Under the pieces are notes generated by a model, which saw only the letters and a program-made list of their open reading frames with translations, made no database searches and was not told where the DNA came from. Shown piece after piece: positions 58,561 to 64,000 of a DNA stretch of 64,000 bases (position 1 is its first letter; the number at the start of each line of letters is the position of its first letter). The position numbers and the translations under genes were made by a program. The DNA is from Faecalibacterium sp. UBA1762 (lineage in GTDB: Bacteria; Bacillota; Clostridia; Oscillospirales; Ruminococcaceae): the NCBI GenBank assembly GCA_002314755.1, contig DCHC01000024.1:1-64000 (forward strand). Reading direction: 5' to 3'.

Positions 58561-59259
58561 TTACAGTCTGCCGTCAAAGCAATCGTTGACAAATTGACGG
58601 ATGGGTGCGGTGTCATCCTCTAAGGAATGTGGGTGATGACCGCAACCGGGCTTGACAATGCCTGTCAGGGGAAGACCGCGCTCGCTGCAAAAGCGTTGCA
58701 GCTTTCCGGCGTTTTTGGTAAAATCCACCGCCTCATCGGCATCGCCTGCCACTACCAGTGTGGGCAGCCCCAGGGAAAAATATTCCTCCAAACGGTCAAT
58801 GGGGTTTTCATGCCAGTTGCCAAACAGGGCCTGATCATTGATGCCATATTCCTCCAGCATCTGCGTATGCTCCGGTATGCCGGGCTGGGGCCAATCCTTT
58901 AGGTCCAGCACAGGGGCATCCAGATAGACACCGGAGACGCACTCCGGATAAAATAGAGCGTAATTAAAGGCGTATAGGCCACCCCGGGAGAAACCGAACA
59001 GTACAGGGTTTTCCACCAGACCGTAGTTCAGCATCAGATGCTTTTGAAATTCATGCATCAGTCGCACCGCACGGAAGCTGCCGTACATATCACTGATACA
59101 ATAGTAAACACGGATATAGCCCTCGGCATACAGATCCTGCTCCGCTTTGTCAAAGGCGGTAAAAAATTCGGTTTTCCAGATCCAGCGTCCGTTGGCGTTT
59201 TCGGGAATCCACACTGTTGCCTCATGACCGGCAAAAAGAAAGGTCAGTTTTTGTTCCAT
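58561..59259 (-). CDS. Alpha/beta hydrolase
   Basis: A 232-residue serine hydrolase. The nucleophile elbow is LFGFSRGGLYAFN (Ser in G-x-S-x-G), the acid lies in LVVAGDADEAVDF and the histidine in KPGCGHHPHSLED, giving a full triad. Oxyanion and cap regions are small, suggesting a polar substrate. No signal peptide is seen. The gene precedes the GH-like gene by 37 bases, so the two may act on one glycan ester. AAAGGACTG lies upstream of ATG 59259. Confidence 0.83.
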   Translation of the reverse strand: MEQKLTFLFAGHEATVWIPENANGRWIWKTEFFTAFDKAEQDLYAEGYIRVYYCISDMYGSFRAVRLMHEFQKHLMLNYGLVENPVLFGFSRGGLYAFNYALFYPECVSGVYLDAPVLDLKDWPQPGIPEHTQMLEEYGINDQALFGNWHENPIDRLEEYFSLGLPTLVVAGDADEAVDFTKNAGKLQRFCSERGLPLTGIVKPGCGHHPHSLEDDTAPIRQFVNDCFDGRL

Positions 59260-59337
59260 AGCGATATCAGTCCTTTATTTCAAATTATTCCGAATTGGAC
59301 AAAATAACCGGATTCCAGTATTTGGCCAAAGCGGTTA

Positions 59338-59943
59338 TCAGCTTTTGTGTCCGTGCAATACACCGGACAGCGGCTTGTAAATCAGTAGGCAAAGACCTAC
59401 ATCCAAAAGTCCCTTTACCAGCGTAAAGGGCAGGTTAAAAATGATCAGGCATTGCAGCAGACCCGTGACACTTGGAAGAATGGCTTGATACATGGATAGG
59501 ATGGTTTGCTCCGGCATACCGTAAAACCGGATGTAGGCAGGATAGGTAACAAAGTAATTGATCGGGACACTGCACAGCGCCATGGCGGCGGCGCCTGCAA
59601 AGGAGCCGGTAACAGCCATAGACCGGGTGCGCCGAAAGCGGTAAACGGCGCCCGCGATATAGGCAAAAACGGCGCCCATTAAAAAGTTTGCCAGCTCTCC
59701 TACCGCTGCGGTCTGGGTCCCCTTGATCAGAATGTGTAAAATATTTTTCAGCAGACTGATGACAACGCCGTAAGCCGGACCTAAGGCAAACGCGCCGAGC
59801 AGTGCGGGCAGATCCGAAAAATCCAACTTGATAAAGCCGGGCACCAGCATAGGCAGCGGAAATTCTAAAAACATCAGGATGAAAGCGATGGCGGAAAGCA
59901 TGGCAGTAACGGTCATGTTTTGTAGCTTGGTGTTGTTTTTCAT
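59338..59943 (-). CDS. ribU: ECF transporter S component, riboflavin-type (RibU)
   Basis: A 201-residue substrate-binding membrane subunit of an energy-coupling-factor importer with about six helices. The RibU signature is FPLPMLVPGFIKLDFSDLPALLGAFALGPAYGVVISLLKNILHIL, with G-E-L-A-N-F-x-x-G in the next helix, so riboflavin is the likely vitamin. The ECF ATPases and T component are not in the window. ATG 59943 is chosen because GGAGG lies five bases upstream; a longer frame would add a non-hydrophobic extension. There is no FMN riboswitch upstream; the SDR gene ends 40 bases before. Confidence 0.88.
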   Translation of the reverse strand: MKNNTKLQNMTVTAMLSAIAFILMFLEFPLPMLVPGFIKLDFSDLPALLGAFALGPAYGVVISLLKNILHILIKGTQTAAVGELANFLMGAVFAYIAGAVYRFRRTRSMAVTGSFAGAAAMALCSVPINYFVTYPAYIRFYGMPEQTILSMYQAILPSVTGLLQCLIIFNLPFTLVKGLLDVGLCLLIYKPLSGVLHGHKS

Positions 59944-59983
59944 ACAGTCCTCCGAAAAAAGAAACCGGGAAAGGGCGGCAAAA

Positions 59984-60718
59984 TTATCTTCCGAAACCGC
60001 CGTCAACCCCAAGGGTTTGACCGGTGATAAAGGATGCCCGGGAGGAAAGCAGAAAAGCCACGGCCTTTGCAACCTCCTCCGGTTGTCCCAACCGGCCAAG
60101 TGGGGTTTCCTCGGCAAGAGCGGCTTTATCCTGGGTGGAAAAGCCGGACATCATATCGGTCTCGATACACCCGGGGGCAACACAGTTTACCCGAATGCCG
60201 GAAAGCCCCAGTTCCTTGGCAAGAGCCTGGGTGAAGCTGATGACTGAGCCCTTGGCGGCGGAATAAGGCACCTCACAGCTGCCGCCGACTACGCCCCAGA
60301 TGGAGGAGATATTAACAATGCTACCGAATTTGGCATGCAGCATATCCGGTAAAACTGCCTGTACGGTGCGATACATTCCCTTGGCGGTAATATCAAACAT
60401 CTCATCCCAGTCCTGCTCGGCGACATCACAGAACATCTGCTGTCTGGCAATACCTGCGTTATTTATCAGACCATCGATCATACCAAATTGTCGGCGTATC
60501 TTGTCGGCAGCGTCCTGAACGCTTTGCGTAGAGCGCACATCCGTCTGTACGGCCAGCGCCTTACCGGGGTAAAGCAGATTCAGCCGGTCGCACAGCTCCC
60601 TGGCCTTTTCCGGGTGGGAACACCAGCCGACAGCAACCTGCCATCCGTCAGCGGCAAGCTCCCCGGCACAGGCGGCTCCGATACCCCGGCTGCCGCCTGT
60701 AATCCATACGGTATTCAT
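59984..60718 (-). CDS. Short-chain dehydrogenase/reductase, FabG-like
   Basis: A 244-residue NAD(P)-dependent reductase: cofactor motif WITGGSRGIGAACA, NNAGIA, catalytic SIVNISSIWG and YSAAK (Ser-Tyr-Lys), and the PG loop CVAPGCIETDMM. It ends LGVDGGFG, as in 3-oxoacyl-ACP reductases. It may act in fatty acid synthesis, but a stand-alone location outside a fab cluster leaves other carbonyl substrates open. ATG 60718 gives the family N-terminus. It is part of the minus-strand series tadA-SDR-ribU. Confidence 0.9.
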   Translation of the reverse strand: MNTVWITGGSRGIGAACAGELAADGWQVAVGWCSHPEKARELCDRLNLLYPGKALAVQTDVRSTQSVQDAADKIRRQFGMIDGLINNAGIARQQMFCDVAEQDWDEMFDITAKGMYRTVQAVLPDMLHAKFGSIVNISSIWGVVGGSCEVPYSAAKGSVISFTQALAKELGLSGIRVNCVAPGCIETDMMSGFSTQDKAALAEETPLGRLGQPEEVAKAVAFLLSSRASFITGQTLGVDGGFGR

Positions 60719-60786
60719 TGTTGAAAACCATCCTTTGTCAAAAATGAATGATAGGCGTGAAAACGGTGCAAAATGATGGGACGGAA

Positions 60787-61368
60787 TCATTTTCCCGGCC
60801 GTGGCAGTATTTTTGTGCTGCCAATAGCAGACTTTTCCGTCGCAGGAAGTACCGGGGAGAGTTTGCGCTGGGGCGCAGTCTTCAGCCGAAGACGCAGCTG
60901 CTGAAAAAATTTCTGTAACAGCGCCTGGCATTCCTCCCCACAGATATCCGGTACTATTTGCGGTATGTGGTTAAAGGGCAGGCTGAACAAATCCGTCACA
61001 CTGCCGCAGCAACCGGCTTTGGCATCCTTTGCACCGTATACCACCCGGCGTAGACGGCTATTGATAATGGCCCCGGCACACATGGGACAGGGCTCCAGGG
61101 TGACATACATCTCACAGTCCCAAAGCTGCCAACCACCCCGCATTTGACATGCCCTGCTTATGGCAAGACACTCGGCATGGGCAAGGGCGTTTCCGTCCGT
61201 TTCCCGTTGATTGTAGGCGGCGGCGATGACCTGACCGTGCCTTACAATGATGGCGCCTACCGGAACCTCGCCCAAAGCGGCGGCAACCCTTGCCTCCTGC
61301 AAGGCAAGATGCATAAACTGTTCATCTGTTTGCGATGTTGCGGGTAGACGCTGCGGCTGCTGTACCAT
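60787..61368 (-). CDS. tadA: tRNA-specific adenosine deaminase
   Basis: Deaminates adenosine 34 of tRNA-Arg(ACG) to inosine. The 193-residue product has the zinc site HAE (NALAHAECLAI) and LEPCPMCAGAIINSRLRRVVYGA (P-C-x-x-C), with GEVPVGAIIV and NQRETDGNALAHAE. It is about 35 residues longer than usual because of a basic/proline C-terminal tail (RLRLKTAPQRK...PRPGK). GAGGAG precedes ATG 61368. It lies between pepT and the SDR gene. Confidence 0.94.
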   Translation of the reverse strand: MVQQPQRLPATSQTDEQFMHLALQEARVAAALGEVPVGAIIVRHGQVIAAAYNQRETDGNALAHAECLAISRACQMRGGWQLWDCEMYVTLEPCPMCAGAIINSRLRRVVYGAKDAKAGCCGSVTDLFSLPFNHIPQIVPDICGEECQALLQKFFQQLRLRLKTAPQRKLSPVLPATEKSAIGSTKILPRPGK

Positions 61369-61423
61369 AGATATTACTCCTCTGAAAGGTTACAGTTTCA
61401 CACAGTCAAAAGGCTGGTTCCGG

Positions 61424-62644
61424 CTATTTCATTTCGGCATACTGCTCTGTCAGCTTGACGATTACGCGGACCATAATCTGCATATCCTCTACGGTGATAT
61501 GCTCATACGGGCCGTGAGCAGCATAACCACCTGTGCCTAGATTAGGACAGGGCAATCCCTCAAAGGATAAACGTGCGCCGTCAGTCCCACCGCGAATGGG
61601 GCTGCTGGTGGGGGTCAGTCCCTGGGCAGCAATGGCTTTGTGCGCGTTTTCAATCAGATGAAATGCAGGCCGTATACATTCTGACATATTCCGGTACTGC
61701 TCTTTTAAAATCAATTCGACTCTGCCGTCCCCGTATTTTTGATTCATCAGCGCGGTGATATGATGCATCTGCTGCTTGCGCGCTTCAAACAGGCAGGCAT
61801 CATGGTCGCGGATAATATAGCGCAGCTCGGCTTTTTCGACATTGCCGCTCATATCCGTCAGATGGAAAAATCCCTGATATCCCTCGGTACAGGCGGGAAC
61901 ATCTCCCGCTGGCAGCATGGCATTGAATTCCATAGCCAGCAGGGCGGCGTTTATCATAGTGTTTTTCGCGCTGCCGGGATGCACATTAAAACCGTTAAAC
62001 CAGACCGAAGCGCATGCGGCGTTGAAGTTCTCATATTCCATGTCCGAAACGACGCCACCGTCAACGGTGTAGGCAAAATCCGCGCCGAAAGCGGAAATAT
62101 CAAAGCCGTCGGCACCCATGCCGACCTCCTCGTCCGGGGTAAAGCCAAAGCATAGCTTACCATGGGGACGGCCGGAAGCAATCAGTTCTGCTGCAGCGGT
62201 CAGAATCTCGGCAATACCGGCTTTGTCATCTGCACCCAAAAGGGTGCTGCCGTCGGTGGTGATTAGCGTTTTACCGGCAAGGGTGGGCAGATGAGGAAAA
62301 TCCCTGACGGACAGGGTGCGACCGTTACCCAAAGCGATATCATTGCCGTCGTAGTTTTCGTGTATTTGGGGGTGAACCTGCTCGCCGGAAAAATCAGGCG
62401 CGGTATCCATATGGGCAATCCAGCCCAGTGCGGGTGCGGCTTCATATCCGTGGGCGGCAGAAAGCCAACCGTAAACATAACAGTTGTCTGTCACAGTGAC
62501 ATTTTCCAACCCGATTGCCTGCATATCCTGAGCAACGGCTTTTGCCATTTCCCATTGGCGGGCAGAGGTGGGGTTGGTCTGCCCCTGCTCATCTGAGGTG
62601 GAGTGGATGCAGACATATTTTAAAAACAGGTCTTTGACATTCAT
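61424..62644 (-). CDS. pepT: Peptidase T (tripeptide aminopeptidase)
   Basis: A dizinc M20-family aminopeptidase that removes N-terminal residues from tripeptides in the cytoplasm. The 406-residue product shows IAHMDTAPDFSGE (first ligand and catalytic Asp), TDGSTLLGADDKAGIAEIL (bridging Asp), GFTPDEEVGMGAD (catalytic Glu), AYTVDGGVVSDMEYENFNA, NVHPGSAKNTMINA and SSPIRGGTDGARLSFEGLPCPNLGTGGYAAHGPYEHITVE (last ligand), exactly the PepT order. AGGAGAAGG precedes ATG 62644. It is first in the minus-strand series. Confidence 0.96.
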   Translation of the reverse strand: MNVKDLFLKYVCIHSTSDEQGQTNPTSARQWEMAKAVAQDMQAIGLENVTVTDNCYVYGWLSAAHGYEAAPALGWIAHMDTAPDFSGEQVHPQIHENYDGNDIALGNGRTLSVRDFPHLPTLAGKTLITTDGSTLLGADDKAGIAEILTAAAELIASGRPHGKLCFGFTPDEEVGMGADGFDISAFGADFAYTVDGGVVSDMEYENFNAACASVWFNGFNVHPGSAKNTMINAALLAMEFNAMLPAGDVPACTEGYQGFFHLTDMSGNVEKAELRYIIRDHDACLFEARKQQMHHITALMNQKYGDGRVELILKEQYRNMSECIRPAFHLIENAHKAIAAQGLTPTSSPIRGGTDGARLSFEGLPCPNLGTGGYAAHGPYEHITVEDMQIMVRVIVKLTEQYAEMK

Positions 62645-62723
62645 AATATTTACCGTTCCTTCTCCTCAAGGCATAAATTCAAAAGGGTAAAAATGGATGC
62701 GGATTCCGACTGTGTATCCCGTT

Positions 62724-62735
62724 CCAGTATAGCAT
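62724..62735 (-). promoter_or_regulatory. Extended -10 promoter candidate for pepT
   Basis: On the minus strand TGC-TATACT (hexamer 62731-62726), about 80 bases before the start; the -35 is poor. Confidence 0.45.
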
Positions 62736-62822
62736 ATTTTCCGGTTTCGCGCCACATTTTTTGGCTTTTCTCCGGCATTTGGTTGATATCGGCAAATTTC
62801 CATAGAAAAAACCGACAGAGTA

Positions 62823-62831
62823 TGTTATAAT
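62823..62831 (+). promoter_or_regulatory. Extended -10 promoter of the glycosyltransferase gene
   Basis: TGT-TATAAT (hexamer 62826-62831), with TAGAAA (62803-62808) as a weak -35 at 17 bp. The roughly 100-nt leader contains GCAG/CTGC and ACGG/CCG short stems. Confidence 0.55.
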
Positions 62832-62936
62832 GTAAAAAATTAATCCATGCCGCAGTTAGAGCTGCGAGTGCAAGAAACGGTTTTCCGGTTCGGGTGAGAA
62901 GGTGTACCGATAAACGGAAGAGAAGGGTTTTTGGTT

Positions 62937-64000
62937 ATGTCCAGACGTTTACTGATTGTAACACAGCATTTTTGGCCGGAAAATTTTCGGATCAATGATA
63001 TTGCAGAGGGCTTTGTGCGGGACGGAATTGCCGTGGATGTCCTGTGCGGTCTGCCCAATTACCCGCAGGGAGAGTGGTTTGACGGTTACGGCAAAAAAGG
63101 TCCTTTTTATGAAGAGAGAGACGGAATACGTATTTTCCGTGCCATGGAGATTCCCCGTACCGGAAATACTTCTTTACGTATTTTCTTGAATTATGTTTCC
63201 TGGCCGTTGTATGCGGCTGCAGCAGTGAAAAGGCTGCCTGGAGATTATGACGCGGTGCTGTGTTACAATACCAGCCCGGTACTAATGAGCTGGCCTGCTA
63301 TTTTGGCGGCGAAACGGTTCAAGGCGCCTATGACCAACTATGTACTGGATGTCTGGCCGGAAAACCTGTACAGCGTGGTTCCGGTAAAAAATGCTCTGCT
63401 GAGGAAAATTGCTCTGGCAGTGTCGGATTGGCATTACCGCCGTGCCGACAGGTTGATTGCCATGAGCGACGGATTGTATGAGCGATTAAATCGACGGGTG
63501 GGTGAAAAAAACAGGGGCTTTGCCCGCAGAGAGGAAAAGCGGTATACGGTGATACCGCAGTATTGCGAGGATTTTTATGCCGTTCCGGCTCAGCCGGAGC
63601 AAAAGCTGGCAGAAAGCGGAAAAGGAAAATTTACCCTGCTATTTGCAGGTAATTTTTCACCGGCGCAAAGTCTGGAAACGGCTATACAGGCGGCTGCCCT
63701 GTTGAAGACAGACCCGCAGGTTCCAGCAATCCGGCTGGTTTTGGTGGGTAGCGGAATGAGCGGCGAGGCGCTTACGGAAATGGTTTCCCGGCTGCAGTTA
63801 GAGGATACCGTGCAGTTCACTGGCCGCGTGGACGCAAAACAGATTCCCGCCTTTACAGCGGCAGCAGATGCGCTGCTGGTTTCACTTTCCGACAGTCCTG
63901 ATCTGGGATTGACCATTCCGGCCAAGCTGGCGTCCTGTCAGGCAGCCAAAAAGCCCTTGCTGGTCAGCTTAAATGGTGAGGGCGCAAGGGCAGCACAGCA
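62937..64000 (+). CDS. Glycosyltransferase family 4, WbuB-like (partial, runs off the end)
   Basis: At least 354 residues, open to the window edge. GT-B fold: N-terminal RRLLIVTQHFWPENFRINDIAEGF with GLPNYPQGEWFDGY, then VLCYNTSPVLMSWPA, MTNYVLDVWPENLYSVV, YRRADRLIAMSDG, and the start of the nucleotide-sugar domain LLFAGNFSPAQSLETAIQAAALL, LVLVGSGMSGEAL and the expected E-x-x-x-E-like region SDSPDLGLTIPAKL. This is the pattern of WbuB/capsular GT4 enzymes that add a sugar to a lipid-linked glycan. ATG 62937 follows AGAAGGG at nine bases. The end lies beyond the window. Confidence 0.88.
   Translation, partial: MSRRLLIVTQHFWPENFRINDIAEGFVRDGIAVDVLCGLPNYPQGEWFDGYGKKGPFYEERDGIRIFRAMEIPRTGNTSLRIFLNYVSWPLYAAAAVKRLPGDYDAVLCYNTSPVLMSWPAILAAKRFKAPMTNYVLDVWPENLYSVVPVKNALLRKIALAVSDWHYRRADRLIAMSDGLYERLNRRVGEKNRGFARREEKRYTVIPQYCEDFYAVPAQPEQKLAESGKGKFTLLFAGNFSPAQSLETAIQAAALLKTDPQVPAIRLVLVGSGMSGEALTEMVSRLQLEDTVQFTGRVDAKQIPAFTAAADALLVSLSDSPDLGLTIPAKLASCQAAKKPLLVSLNGEGARAAQ

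Noticed and set aside
62838..62936. Riboswitch in the glycosyltransferase leader
   Set aside because: Only short stems are visible and the sequence does not fit any riboswitch pattern I know; too weak to claim.

Overview
The window looks like part of the chromosome of a Gram-positive gut anaerobe of the class Clostridia, probably Oscillospiraceae-like. That is my inference from three things: the hrcA-grpE-dnaK-dnaJ heat-shock operon behind a perfect CIRCE element, the stand-alone MsmX-type sugar ATPase, and a glycan-degradation repertoire whose enzymes lack visible signal peptides. G+C looks close to half, with AT-richer islands around 28.5-33.1 kb and 55.8-57.2 kb. There is no rRNA, CRISPR array, transposase or integrase. 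About 53 protein genes (counting a frameshifted one), 3 tRNAs, one decayed transporter gene and one clear lysine riboswitch are supported.

Layout. 0.2-7 kb: a type B carboxylesterase, a decayed DMT transporter, tRNA-Arg, a YgjV / glycerol-1-phosphate dehydrogenase / MATE series, and a PhnP-like metallohydrolase with a one-base frameshift. 7.2-19.1 kb: a catabolic locus in two converging arms. The plus arm holds a BadF-type sugar kinase, two UPF0309 SIS proteins, a GH127 beta-L-arabinofuranosidase and a beta-helix protein. The minus arm holds a sialidase/KDPG-aldolase fusion, an alpha/beta-hydrolase/SGNH-esterase fusion and a second SGNH esterase. 19.3-25.4 kb: metallophosphoesterase, MnmM, iron alcohol dehydrogenase, YdcF protein, TrmB, GNAT and AraC regulator. 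25.5-39.2 kb: MsmX ATPase, ribulokinase with an abutting AraC regulator, a Gfo/Idh/MocA oxidoreductase, MATE plus AraC/GyrI-type regulator, GH29, GH51, a GH106-like enzyme and flavodoxin. 39.4-48.4 kb: aspS, an SLC13-type permease, an orphan peptide-binding lipoprotein with a structured leader, tRNA-Ser and tRNA-Val, a third MATE and a beta-propeller protein. 48.6-55.8 kb: the CIRCE heat-shock operon and an NhaC-type transporter behind a lysine riboswitch. 55.8-64 kb: a divergent XRE regulator/zinc-ribbon pair, a 58-residue membrane protein missed by length cut-offs, a minus-strand series (pepT, tadA, SDR, ribU, alpha/beta hydrolase, GH-like) and the start of a GT4 glycosyltransferase.

How it may work together. 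GH127, GH51, GH29 and GH106-like enzymes plus ribulokinase point to intracellular breakdown of imported arabinose-, fucose- and possibly rhamnose-containing plant oligosaccharides, with MsmX energising permeases encoded elsewhere. The most unusual element is the sialidase/KDPG-aldolase fusion. One half belongs to a superfamily that releases 2-keto-3-deoxy sugar acids, the other to a family that cleaves them to pyruvate. With a kinase, SIS proteins and deacylases in the same locus, it suggests an undescribed route for a nonulosonic or ulosonic acid such as sialic acid, Kdn, Kdo or Dha. The substrate is inference.
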